From Diadophis punctatus similis (Eukaryota; Chordata; Lepidosauria; Squamata; Dipsadidae): a DNA stretch of 64,000 nucleotides. The stretch spans positions 1,476,710 through 1,540,709 of the forward strand of contig JALIGW010000057.1 of the NCBI GenBank assembly GCA_023053685.1. The letters run 5' to 3'. Position numbers and translations under genes: made by a program. The notes under the pieces were generated by a model. It did no database searches. It was not told where the DNA came from and saw nothing but the letters and a program-made list of their open reading frames with translations. Of the stretch, positions 10,336-22,924 are shown piece after piece (position 1 is the stretch's first letter; each line of letters opens with the position of its first letter).

Positions 10336-13300
10336 AAGCAGAGTTCAAAGATTATGCTGAAATCTGCCTCTGCATTTTCTCTCTAGCTGACATTTTCGAG
10401 ACGTGCAGAAGCAGATTTCAAACATTATGCTGAAATCTACAACATCAATTTCTCTCTAGCTAACATTTTCCAGATGTGAAGAAGCAGAGTTCCAGGATTA
10501 TGCTGAAATCTGCCTCTGCATTTTCCCTCTAGCTGACATTTTCAAGATGTGAAAAAGCAGAGTTCAAAGATTATGCTGAAATCTACAATTTCAATTTCTC
10601 TAGCTGACATTTTCCAGATGTGTGGAAGCAGAGTTCCAGGATTATGCTGAAATCTGCCTCTGCATTTTCCCTCTAGCTGACATTTCCCAGGTGTGTAGAA
10701 GCAGAGTTCAGGATTATGCTAAAATCTGTCTTGCAATTTTTCTCCAGGTGAAATTTTCCAGATGTGGAGAAGCAGAGTTCCAAGATTATGCTGAAATCTG
10801 CCTTGCAATTTCTCTCTAGCTGACATTTTCGAGATTTGCGGAAGCAAAGTTCAAACATTATGCTGAAATCTACAACATCAATTTCTCCCAAGCTAACATT
10901 TTCCAGATGTGGAGAAGCAGAGTTCCAGGATTATGCTGAAATCTGCCTTCCAATTTCTCTCTAGCTGACATTTTCCAGATGTGCACAAGCAGAGTTCCAG
11001 GATTATGCTAAAATCTGCCTCTGCATTTTCCCTCTAGCTGACATTTTCAAGATGTGCAGAAGCAGAGTTCAAAGATTATGCTGAAATATACCACATAAAT
11101 TTTCCCCAGCTGACATTTTCCAGATGTGCAGTAGAAGAGTTCCAAGATTATGCTGAAATCTGCCTCTGAATTTTCCCTTTAGCTGACATTTTCAAGGTGT
11201 GTAGAAGCAGAGTTCCACGATTATGCTGAAATCAGCCTCTGCATTTCTCTTTAGCTGACATTTTCGAGATGTGCAGAAGCAGAGTTAAAACATTATGCTG
11301 AAATCTACAACATTAATTTCTCTCTAGCTAACATTTTCCAGATGTGCAGAGGCAGAGTTCCAGGATTATGCTGAAATCTGCCTTGCAATTTCTCTCTAGC
11401 TGATATTTTCCTGATGTGCGGTAGCAGAGTTCAAAGATTACGCTGAAATCTGCCTCTGCATTTTCCCTCTAGCTGACATTTTCCAGGTGTGTAGAAGCAG
11501 AGTTCCAAGATTATGCTGAAATCTGCCTTGCAATTTCTCTCTAGCTCACATTTTCCAGATGTGTGGAAGCAGAGTTCCTAGATTATGCTGACATCTACGA
11601 CATGAATTCCTCTCTAGCTGACATTTTCCAGATGTGCGGAAGCAGAGTTCCAGGATTATGCTGAAATCAGCCTCCGCATTTTCTCTCTAGCTGACATTTT
11701 CGAGACGTGCAGAAGCAGAGTTCAAACATTATGTTGAAATCTACAACATCCATTTCTCTCTAGCTAACATTTTCCAGATGTGCAGAAGCAGAGTTCCAGG
11801 ATTATGCTGAAATCTGCCTCTGCATTTTCCCTCTAGCTTACATTTTCCAGATGTGCAGAAGCAGAGTTCCAGGATTATGCTAAAATCTGCCTCTGCATTT
11901 TCTCTCTAGCTGACATTTTCCAGATGTGCGGAAGCAGCGTTCAAAGATTATGCTGAAATCAGCCTCTGCATTTTCTCTCTAGCTGACATTTTCAGATGTG
12001 CGGAAGCAGAGTTCAAACATTATGCTGAAATCCACAACATTAATTTCTCTCTAGCTCATATTTTCCAGATGTGCAGAAGCAGAGTTCCAGGATTATGCTG
12101 AAATATGCCTTGCATTTTCTCTCTAGCTGACATTTTCCAGATGTGCAGAAGCAGAGTTCAAAGATTATGCTGAAATCTGCCTCTGCATTTTCTCTCTAGC
12201 TGACATTTTCGAGACGTGCAGAAGCAGATTTCAAACATTATGCTGAAATCTACAACATCAATTTCTCTCTAGCTAACATTTTCCAGATGTGCAGAAGTAG
12301 AGTTCCAGGATTATGCTGAAATCTGCCTCTGCATTTTCCCTCTAGCTGACATTTTCAAGATGTGTAGAAGCAGAGTTCAAAGATTATGCTGAAATCTACA
12401 ACTTCAATTTCTCTAGCTGACATTTTCCAGATGTGCAGAAGCAGAGTTCAAACATTATGCTGAAATCTACAACATTAATTTCTCTCTAGCTAAAATTTTC
12501 CAGATGTGCAGAAGCAGAGTTCCAGGATTATGCTGAAATCTGCCTTGCAAGTTCTCTCTATCTGACATTTTCCAGATGTGTGGAAGCAGAGTTTCAGGAT
12601 TATGCTGAAATCTGTCTTGCAATTTTTCTCCAGGTGAAATTTTCCAGATGTGGAGAAGCAGAGTTCCAAGATTATGCTTAAATCTGCCTTGCAATTTCTC
12701 TCTAGCTGACGTTTTTGAGATTTGCGGAAGCAAAGTTCAAACATTATGCTGAAATCTACAACATCAATTTCTCCCTAGCTAACATTTTCCAGATGTGCAG
12801 AAGCAGAGTTCCAGGATTATGCTGAAATCTGCCTTCCAATTTCTCTCTAGCTGACATTTTCCAGATGTGCACAAGCAGCGTTCCAGGATTATGCTAAAAT
12901 CTGCCTCTGCATTTTCTCTCTAGCTGACATTTTCCAGATGTGCAGAAGCAGAGTTCAAAGATTATGCTGAAATCTGCCTCTGCATTTTCTCTCTAGCTGA
13001 CATTTTCGAGACGTGCAGAAGCAGATTTCAAACATTATGCTGAAATCTACAACATCAATTTCTCTCTAGCTAACATTTTCCAGATGTGAAGAAGCAGAGT
13101 TCCAGGATTATGCTGAAATCTGCCTCTGCATTTTCCCTCTAGCTGACATTTTCAAGATGTGAAAAAGCAGAGTTCAAAGATTATGCTGAAATCTACAACT
13201 TCAATTTCTCTAGCTGACATTTTCCAGATGTGTGGAAGCAGAGTTCCAGGATTATGCTGAAATCTGCCTCTGCATTTTCCCTCTAGCTGACATTTCCCAG

Positions 13301-14112
13301 GTGTGTAGAAGCAGAGTTCAGGATTATGCTAAAATCTGTCTTGCAATTTTTCTCCAGGTGAAATTTTCCAGATGTGGAGAAGCAGAGTTCCAAGATTATG
13401 CTGAAATCTGCCTTGCAATTTCTCTCTAGCTGACATTTTCGAGATTTGCGGAAGCAAAGTTCAAACATTATGCTGAAATCTACAACATCAATTTCTCCCA
13501 AGCTAACATTTTGCAGATGTGGAGAAGCAGAGTTCCAGGATTATGCTGAAATCTGCCTTCCAATTTCTCTCTAGCTGACATTTTCCAGATGTGCACAAGC
13601 AGAGTTCCAGGATTATGCTAAAATCTGCCTCTGCATTTTCCCTCTAGCTGACATTTTCAAGATGTGCAGAAGCAGAGTTCAAAGATTATGCTGAAATATA
13701 CCACATAAATTTTCCCCAGCTGACATTTTCCAGATGTGCAGTAGAAGAGTTCCAAGATTATGCTGAAATCTGCCTCTGAATTTTCCCTTTAGCTGACATT
13801 TTCAAGGTGTGTAGAAGCAGAGTTCCACGATTATGCTGAAATCAGCCTCTGCATTTCTCTTTAGCTGACATTTTCGAGATGTGCAGAAGCAGAGTTCAAA
13901 CATTATGCTGAAATCTACAACATTAATTTCTCTCTAGCTAACATTTTCCAGATGTGCAGAGGCAGAGTTCCAGGATTATGCTGAAATCTGCCTTGCAATT
14001 TCTCTCTAGCTGATATTTTCCTGATGTGCGGTAGCAGAGTTCAAAGATTACGCTGAAATCTGCCTCTGCATTTTCCCTCTAGCTGACATTTTCCAGGTGT
14101 GTAGAAGCAGAG
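9817..14112 (+). repeat. 2,610-bp higher-order repeat (36-mer), about 1.6 copies
   Basis: Landmarks 9857, 10622, 10673 and 11431 recur at 12467, 13232, 13283 and 14041, all offset 2,610 bp. The period begins near 9817, where the upstream monomers differ (CTGAGATTTTCC against CTGACATTTTCC). It ends near 11,502/14,112, where GTTCCAAGATTATGCTG differs from GTTCCAGGATTATGATG. Private substitutions separate the copies, for example CAATTTCAATTTC near 10587 against CAACTTCAATTTC in copy 2, and GCAGCGTTCC near 12887 against GCAGAGTTCC. 2,610/36 is 72.5 bp. Confidence 0.85.
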
Positions 14113-16430
14113 TTCCAGGATTATGATGATATCTGTCTTGCAATTTTTCTCCAGGTGAAATTTTCCAGATGTGGAGAAGCAGAGGTCCAAGATTATGCTG
14201 AAATCTGCCTTGCAATTTCTGTCTAGCTCACATTTTCCAGATTTGCGGAAGCAGAGCTCAAAGATTATGCTGAAATCTACCACATCAATTTCTCTCTAGC
14301 TGACATTTTCCAGATGTGCGGAAGCAGAGTTCCATGATTATGCTGAAATCAGCCTCTGCATTTTCCCTCTAGCTGACATTTTCCAGACGTGCAGTAGAAG
14401 AGTTCAAAGATTATGCTGAAATCTACAACTTCAATTTCTCTAGCTGACATTTTCCAGATGTGTAGAAGCAGAGTTCCAGGATTATGCTGAAATCTGCCTC
14501 TGCATTTTCCCTCTAGCTTACATTTTCCAGATGTGCAGAAGCAGAGTTCCAGGATTATGCTAAAATCTGCCTCTGCATTTTCTCTCTAGCTGACATTTTC
14601 CAGATGTGCAGAAGCAGAGTTCAAAGATGATGCTGAAATCAGCCTCTGCATTTTCTCTCTAGCTGACATTTTGAGATGTGCGGAAGCAGAGTTCAAACAT
14701 TATGCTGAAATCTACAACATTAATTTCTCTCTAGCTCACATTTTCCAGATGTGCAGAAGCAGAGTTCCAGGATTATGCTGAAATATGCCTTGCATTTTCT
14801 CTCTAGCTGACATTTTCCAGATGTGCAGAAGCAGAGTTCAAAGATTATGCTGAAATCTGCCTCTGCATTTTCTCTCTAGCTGACATTTTCGAGACGTGCA
14901 GAAGCAGATTTTAAACATTATGCTGAAATCTACAACATCAATTTCTCTCTAGCTAACATTTTCCAGATGTGCAGAAGTAGAGTTCCAGGATTATGCTGAA
15001 ATCTGCCTCTGCATTTTCCCTCTAGCTGACATTTTCAAGATGTGAAAAAGCAGAGTTCAAAGATTATGCTGAAATCTACAACTTCAATTTCTCTAGCTGA
15101 CATTTTCCAGATGTGTGGAAGCAGAGTTCCAGGATTATGCTGAAATCTGCCTCTGCATTTTCCCTCTGGCTGACATTTTCCAGGTGTGTAGAAGCAGAGT
15201 TCCAGGATTATGCTGAAATCTGCCTTGCAATTTCTCTCTAGCTGATATTTTCCTGATGTGCGGTAGCAGAGTTCAAAGATTACGCTGAAATCTGCCTCTG
15301 CATTTTCCCTCTAGCTGACATTTTCCAGGTGTGTAGAAGCAGAGTTCCAGGATTATGATGATATCTGTCTTGCAATTTTTCTCCAGGTGAAATTTTCCAG
15401 ATGTGGAGAAGCAGAGGTCCAAGATTATGCTGAAATCTGCCTTGCAATTTCTGTCTAGCTCACATTTTCCAGATTTGCGGAAGCAGAGCTCAAAGATTAT
15501 GCTGAAATCTACCACATCAATTTCTCTCTAGCTGACATTTTCCAGATGTGCGGAAGCAGAGTTCCATGATTATGCTGAAATCAGCCTCTGCATTTTCCCT
15601 CTAGCTGACATTTTCCAGACGTGCAGTAGAAGAGTTCAAAGATTATGCTGAAATCTACAACTTCAATTTCTCTAGCTGACATTTTCCAGATGTGTAGAAG
15701 CAGAGTTCCAGGATTATGCTGAAATCTGCCTCTGCATTTTCCCTCTAGCTTACATTTTCCAGATGTGCAGAAGCAGAGTTCCAGGATTATGCTAAAATCT
15801 GCCTCTGCATTTTCTCTCTAGCTGACATTTTCCAGATGTGCAGAAGCAGAGTTCAAAGATGATGCTGAAATCAGCCTCTGCATTTTCTCTCTAGCTGACA
15901 TTTTGAGATGTGCGGAAGCAGAGTTCAAACATTATGCTGAAATCTACAACATTAATTTCTCTCTAGCTCACATTTTCCAGATGTGCAGAAGCAGAGTTCC
16001 AGGATTATGCTGAAATATGCCTTGCATTTTCTCTCTAGCTGACATTTTCCAGATGTGCAGAAGCAGAGTTCAAAGATTATGCTGAAATCTGCCTCTGCAT
16101 TTTCTCTCTAGCTGACATTTTCGAGACGTGCAGAAGCAGATTTTAAACATTATGCTGAAATCTACAACATCAATTTCTCTCTAGCTAACATTTTCCAGAT
16201 GTGCAGAAGTAGAGTTCCAGGATTATGCTGAAATCTGCCTCTGCATTTTCCCTCTAGCTGACATTTTCAAGATGTGAAAAAGCAGAGTTCAAAGATTATG
16301 CTGAAATCTACAACTTCAATTTCTCTAGCTGACATTTTCCAGATGTGTGGAAGCAGAGTTCCAGGATTATGCTGAAATCTGCCTCTGCATTTTCCCTCTG
16401 GCTGACATTTTCCAGGTGTGTAGAAGCAGA
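13964..16430 (+). repeat. 1,232-bp tandem duplication (17-mer), two copies
   Basis: The segment from about 13964 recurs from about 15196 with offset 1,232 bp (equivalent landmarks at 14041 and 15273). Both copies share subtype-defining features: CCAGACGTGCAGTAGAAGAG, the shortened CATTTTGAGATGTGCGG monomer, and GCAGATTTTAAACATT. The period ends near 16430, where GCAGAGTTCAGG replaces GCAGAGTTCCAGG. The length is 17 monomers of about 72.5 bp. Confidence 0.82.
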
Positions 16431-19400
16431 GTTCAGGATTATGCTAAAATCTGTCTTGCAATTTTTCTCCAGGTGAAATTTTCCAGATGTGCAGAAGCAG
16501 AGTTCAAGGATTATGCTGAAATCTGCCTCTGCATTTTCCCTCTAGCTGACATTTTCCAGAGGTGCAGAAGCAGAGTTCAAAGATTATGCTGAAATCTACC
16601 ACATCAATTTCTTTCTAGCTGACATTTTCCAGGTGTGTGGAAGCAGAGTTCCAAGATTATGCTGACATCTACGACATCAATTCCTCTCTAGCTGACATTT
16701 TCCAGATGTGCAGAAGCAGGGTTCCAGGATTATGCTGAAATCTGCCTCTGCATTTTCCCTCTAGCTGACCTTTTCAAGATGTGAAAAAGCAGAGTTCAAA
16801 GATAATGCTGAAATCTACAACTTCAATTTCTCTAGCTGACATTTTCCAGATGTGTGGAAGCAGAATTCCAGGATTATGCTGAAATCTGCCTCTGCATTTT
16901 CCCTTTAGCTGACATTTTCAAGGTGTGTAGAAGCAGAGTTTCAGGATTATGCTGAAATCAGCCTCTGCATTTTCTCTCTAGCTGAGATTTTCCAGATGTG
17001 CAGAAGCAGAGTTCAAACATTATGCTGAAATCTACAACATTAATTTCTCTCTAGCTAAAATTTTCCAGATGTGCAGAAGCAGAGTTCCAGGATTATGCTG
17101 AAATCTGCCTTGCAAGTTCTCTCTATCTGACATTTTCCAGATGTGTGGAAGCAGAGTTTCAGGATTATGCTGAAATCTGTCTTGCAATTTTTCTCCAGGT
17201 GAAATTTTCCAGATGTGGAGAAGCAGAGTTCCAAGATTATGCTTAAATCTGCCTTGCAATTTCTCTCTAGCTGACGTTTTTGAGATTTGCGGAAGCAAAG
17301 TTCAAACATTATGCTGAAATCTACAACATCAATTTCTCCCTAGCTAACATTTTCCAGATGTGCAGAAGCAGAGTTCCAGGATTATGCTGAAATCTGCCTT
17401 CCAATTTCTCTCTAGCTGACATTTTCCAGATGTGCACAAGCAGAGTACCAGGATTATGCTAAAATCGGCCTCTGCATTTTCTCTCTAGCTGACATTTTCC
17501 AGATGTGCAGAAGCAGAGTTCAAAGATTATGCTGAAATCTGCCTCTGCATTTTCTCTCTAGCTGACATTTTCGAGACGTGCAGAAGCAGATTTCAAACAT
17601 TATGCTGAAATCTACAACATCAATTTCTCTCTAGCTAACATTTTCCAGATGTGAAGAAGCAGAGTTCCAGGATTATGCTGAAATCTGCCTCTGCATTTTC
17701 CCTCTAGCTGACATTTTCAAGATGTGAAAAAGCAGAGTTCAAAGATTATGCTGAAATCTACAACTTCAATTTCTCTAGCTGACATTTTCCAGATGTGTGG
17801 AAGCAGAGTTCCAGGATTATGCTGAAATCTGCCTCTGCATTTTCCCTCTGGCTGACATTTTCCAGGTGTGTAGAAGCAGAGTTCAGGATTATGCTAAAAT
17901 CTGTCTTGCAATTTTTCTCCAGGTGAAATTTTCCAGATGTGCAGAAGCAGAGTTCAAGGATTATGCTGAAATCTGCCTCTGCATTTTCCCTCTAGCTGAC
18001 ATTTTCCAGAGGTGCAGAAGCAGAGTTCAAAGATTATGCTGAAATCTACCACATCAATTTCTTTCTAGCTGACATTTTCCAGGTGTGTGGAAGCAGAGTT
18101 CCAAGATTATGCTGACATCTACGACATCAATTCCTCTCTAGCTGACATTTTCCAGATGTGCAGAAGCAGGGTTCCAGGATTATGCTGAAATCTGCCTCTG
18201 CATTTTCCCTCTAGCTGACCTTTTCAAGATGTGAAAAAGCAGAGTTCAAAGATAATGCTGAAATCTACAACTTCAATTTCTCTAGCTGACATTTTCCAGA
18301 TGTGTGGAAGCAGAGTTCCAGGATTATGCTGAAATCTGCCTCTGCATTTTCCCTTTAGCTGACATTTTCAAGGTGTGTAGAAGCAGAGTTTCAGGATTAT
18401 GCTGAAATCAGCCTCTGCATTTTCTCTCTAGCTGAGATTTTCCAGATGTGCAGAAGCAGAGTTCAAACATTATGCTGAAATCTACAACATTAATTTCTCT
18501 CTAGCTAAAATTTTCCAGATGTGCAGAAGCAGAGTTCCAGGATTATGCTGAAATCTGCCTTGCAAGTTCTCTCTATCTGACATTTTCCAGATGTGTGGAA
18601 GCAGAGTTTCAGGATTATGCTGAAATCTGTCTTGCAATTTTTCTCCAGGTGAAATTTTCCAGATGTGGAGAAGCAGAGTTCCAAGATTATGCTTAAATCT
18701 GCCTTGCAATTTCTCTCTAGCTGACGTTTTTGAGATTTGCGGAAGCAAAGTTCAAACATTATGCTGAAATCTACAACATCAATTTCTCCCTAGCTAACAT
18801 TTTCCAGATGTGCAGAAGCAGAGTTCCAGGATTATGCTGAAATCTGCCTTCCAATTTCTCTCTAGCTGACATTTTCCAGATGTGCACAAGCAGAGTACCA
18901 GGATTATGCTAAAATCGGCCTCTGCATTTTCTCTCTAGCTGACATTTTCCAGATGTGCAGAAGCAGAGTTCAAAGATTATGCTGAAATCTGCCTCTGCAT
19001 TTTCTCTCTAGCTGACATTTTCGAGACGTGCAGAAGCAGATTTCAAACATTATGCTGAAATCTACAACATCAATTTCTCTCTAGCTAACATTTTCCAGAT
19101 GTGAAGAAGCAGAGTTCCAGGATTATGCTGAAATCTGCCTCTGCATTTTCCCTCTAGCTGACATTTTCAAGATGTGAAAAAGCAGAGTTCAAAGATTATG
19201 CTGAAATCTACAACTTCAATTTCTCTAGCTGACATTTTCCAGATGTGTGGAAGCAGAGTTCCAGGATTATGCTGAAATCTGCCTCTGCATTTTCCCTCTG
19301 GCTGACATTTTCCAGGTGTGTAGAAGCAGAGTTCAGGATTATGCTAAAATCTGTCTTGCAATTTTTCTCCAGGTGAAATTTTCCAGATGTGCAGAAGCAG

Positions 19401-20749
19401 AGTTCAAGGATTATGCTGAAATCTGCCTCTGCATTTTCCCTCTAGCTGACATTTTCCAGAGGTGCAGAAGCAGAGTTCAAAGATTATGCTGAAATCTACC
19501 ACATCAATTTCTTTCTAGCTGACATTTTCCAGGTGTGTGGAAGCAGAGTTCCAAGATTATGCTGACATCTACGACATCAATTCCTCTCTAGCTGACATTT
19601 TCCAGATGTGCAGAAGCAGGGTTCCAGGATTATGCTGAAATCTGCCTCTGCATTTTCCCTCTAGCTGACCTTTTCAAGATGTGAAAAAGCAGAGTTCAAA
19701 GATAATGCTGAAATCTACAACTTCAATTTCTCTAGCTGACATTTTCCAGATGTGTGGAAGCAGAGTTCCAGGATTATGCTGAAATCTGCCTCTGCATTTT
19801 CCCTTTAGCTGACATTTTCAAGGTGTGTAGAAGCAGAGTTTCAGGATTATGCTGAAATCAGCCTCTGCATTTTCTCTCTAGCTGAGATTTTCCAGATGTG
19901 CAGAAGCAGAGTTCAAACATTATGCTGAAATCTACAACATTAATTTCTCTCTAGCTAAAATTTTCCAGATGTGCAGAAGCAGAGTTCCAGGATTATGCTG
20001 AAATCTGCCTTGCAAGTTCTCTCTATCTGACATTTTCCAGATGTGTGGAAGCAGAGTTTCAGGATTATGCTGAAATCTGTCTTGCAATTTTTCTCCAGGT
20101 GAAATTTTCCAGATGTGGAGAAGCAGAGTTCCAAGATTATGCTTAAATCTGCCTTGCAATTTCTCTCTAGCTGACGTTTTTGAGATTTGCGGAAGCAAAG
20201 TTCAAACATTATGCTGAAATCTACAACATCAATTTCTCCCTAGCTAACATTTTCCAGATGTGCAGAAGCAGAGTTCCAGGATTATGCTGAAATCTGCCTT
20301 CCAATTTCTCTCTAGCTGACATTTTCCAGATGTGCACAAGCAGAGTTCCAGGATTATGCTAAAATCTGCCTCTGCATTTTCTCTCTAGCTGACATTTTCC
20401 AGATGTGCAGAAGCAGAGTTCAAAGATTATGCTGAAATCTGCCTCTGCATTTTCTCTCTAGCTGACATTTTCGAGACGTGCAGAAGCAGATTTCAAACAT
20501 TATGCTGAAATCTACAACATCAATTTCTCTCTAGCTAACATTTTCCAGATGTGAAGAAGCAGAGTTCCAGGATTATGCTGAAATCTGCCTCTGCATTTTC
20601 CCTCTAGCTGACATTTTCAAGATGTGAAAAAGCAGAGTTCAAAGATTATGCTGAAATCTACAACTTCAATTTCTCTAGCTGACATTTTCCAGATGTGTGG
20701 AAGCAGAGTTCCAGGATTATGCTGAAATCTGCCTCTGCATTTTCCCTCT
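16210..20749 (+). repeat. 1,450-bp higher-order repeat (20-mer), about 3.1 copies
   Basis: Landmarks at 16347, 17797 and 19247, and at 17032, 18482 and 19932, are spaced exactly 1,450 bp apart. Copies 1 and 2 share two linked private changes, CAGAGTACCA (17441 and 18891) and AAAATCGGCC (17461 and 18911). Copy 3 has the usual CAGAGTTCCA (20341) and AAAATCTGCC. Copy 1 alone carries GCAGAATTCC near 16860. The period ends near 20750, where CCCTCTGGCTGAC becomes CCCTCTAGCTGAC. The same 1,450-bp spacing of landmarks recurs elsewhere in the window, for example 9172 to 10622, 26127 to 27577, 35194 to 36644 and 40483 to 41933, so this 20-mer looks like a core module of the array. Confidence 0.88.
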
Positions 20750-22924
20750 AGCTGACATTTCCCAGGTGTGTAGAAGCAGAGTTCAGGATTATGCTAAAAT
20801 CTGTCTTGCAATTTTTCTCCAGGTGAAATTTTCCAGATGTGGAGAAGCAGAGTTCCAAGATTATGCTGAAATCTGCCTTGCAATTTCTCTCTAGCTGACA
20901 TTTTCGAGATTTGCGGAAGCAAAGTTCAAACATTATGCTGAAATCTACAACATCAATTTCTCCCAAGCTAACATTTTGCAGATGTGGAGAAGCAGAGTTC
21001 CAGGATTATGCTGAAATCTGCCTTCCAATTTCTCTCTAGCTGATATTTTCCTGATGTGCGGTAGCAGAGTTCAAAGATTACGCTGAAATCTGCCTCTGCA
21101 TTTTCCCTCTAGCTGACATTTTCCAGGTGTGTAGAAGCAGAGTTCCAGGATTATGATGAAATCTGTCTTGCAATTTTTCTCCAGGTGAAATTTTCCAGAT
21201 GTGGAGAAGCAGAGGTCCAAGATTATGCTGAAATCTGCCTTGCAATTTCTGTCTAGCTCACATTTTCCAGATTTGCGGAAGCAGAGCTCAAAGATTATGC
21301 TGAAATCTACCACATCAATTTCTCTCTAGCTGACATTTTCCAGATGTGTGGAAGCAGAGTTCCATGATTATGCTGAAATCAGCCTCTGCATTTTCTCTCT
21401 AGCTGACATTTTCGAGACGTGCAGAAGCCGATTTCAAACATTATGCTGAAATCTACAACATCAATTTCTCTCTAGCTAACATTTTCCAGATGTGAAGAAG
21501 CAGAGTTCCAGGATTATGCTGAAATCTGCCTCTGCATTTTCCCTCTAGCTGACATTTTCAAGATGTGAAAAAGCAGAGTTCAAAGATTATGCTGAAATCT
21601 ACAACTTCAATTTCTCTAGCTGACATTTTCCAGATGTGTGGAAGCAGAGTTCCAGGATTATGCTGAAATCTGCCTCTGCATTTTCCCTCTAGCTGACATT
21701 TCCCAGGTGTGTAGAAGCAGAGTTCAGGATTATGCTAAAATCTGTCTTGCAATTTTTCTCCAGGTGAAATTTTTCAGATGTGGAGAAGCAGAGTTCCAAG
21801 ATTATGCTGAAATCTGCCTTGCAATTTCTCTCTAGCTGACATTTTCGAGATTTGCGGAAGCAAAGTTCAAACATTATGCTGAAATCTACAACATCAATTT
21901 CTCCCAAGCTAACATTTTGCAGATGTGGAGAAGCAGAGTTCCAGGATTATGCTGAAATCTGCCTTCCAATTTCTCTCTAGCTGATATTTTCCTGATGTGC
22001 GGTAGCAGAGTTCAAAGATTACGCTGAAATCTGCCTCTGCATTTTCCCTCTAGCTGACATTTTCCAGGTGTGTAGAAGCAGAGTTCCAGGATTATGATGA
22101 AATCTGTCTTGCAATTTTTCTCCAGGTGAAATTTTCCAGATGTGGAGAAGCAGAGGTCCAAGATTATGCTGAAATCTGCCTTGCAATTTCTGTCTAGCTC
22201 ACATTTTCCAGATTTGCGGAAGCAGAGCTCAAAGATTATGCTGAAATCTACCACATCAATTTCTCTCTAGCTGACATTTTCCAGATGTGTGGAAGCAGAG
22301 TTCCATGATTATGCTGAAATCAGCCTCTGCATTTTCTCTCTAGCTGACATTTTCGAGACGTGCAGAAGCCGATTTCAAACATTATGCTGAAATCTACAAC
22401 ATCAATTTCTCTCTAGCTAACATTTTCCAGATGTGCAGAAGCAGAGTTCCAGGATTATGCTGAAATCTGCCTCTGCATTTTCCCTCTAGCTGACATTTTC
22501 AAGATGTGAAAAAGCAGAGTTCAAAGATTATGCTGAAATCTTCAACTTCAATTTCTCTAGCTGACATTTTCCAGATGTGTGGAAGCAGAGTTCCAGGATT
22601 ATGATGAAATCTGCCTCTGCATTTTCCCTCTAGCTGACATTTCCCAGGTGTGTAGAAGCAGAGTTCAGGATTATGCTAAAATCTGTCTTGCAATTTTTCT
22701 CCAGGTGAAATTTTCCAGATGTGGAGAAGCAGAGTTCCAAGATTATGCTGAAATCTGCCTTGCAATTTCTCTCTAGCTGACATTTTCGAGATTTGCGGAA
22801 GCAAAGTTCAAACATTATGCTGAAATCTACAACATCAATTTCTCCCAAGCTAACATTTTCCAGATGTGGAGAAGCAGAGTTCCAGGATTATGCTGAAATC
22901 TGCCTTCCAATTTCTCTCTAGCTG
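20443..22924 (+). repeat. 941-bp higher-order repeat, second occurrence
   Basis: This is the counterpart of 735-3216 at offset 19,708, with equivalent landmarks at 20697, 21638 and 22579. The copy-specific variants match the first occurrence, including ATGATGAAATC near 22601 and ATCTTCAAC near 22541. The two 2.5-kb blocks were therefore copied as a unit and did not arise independently. Confidence 0.85.

Noticed and set aside
11604..11609. EcoRI-type GAATTC sites (also near 28560, 31531, 34435, 16863 and 48101) as boundary markers
   Set aside because: They arise from single substitutions within monomers (CATGAATTCC, GCAGAATTCC) and are useful only as variants, not as functional elements.
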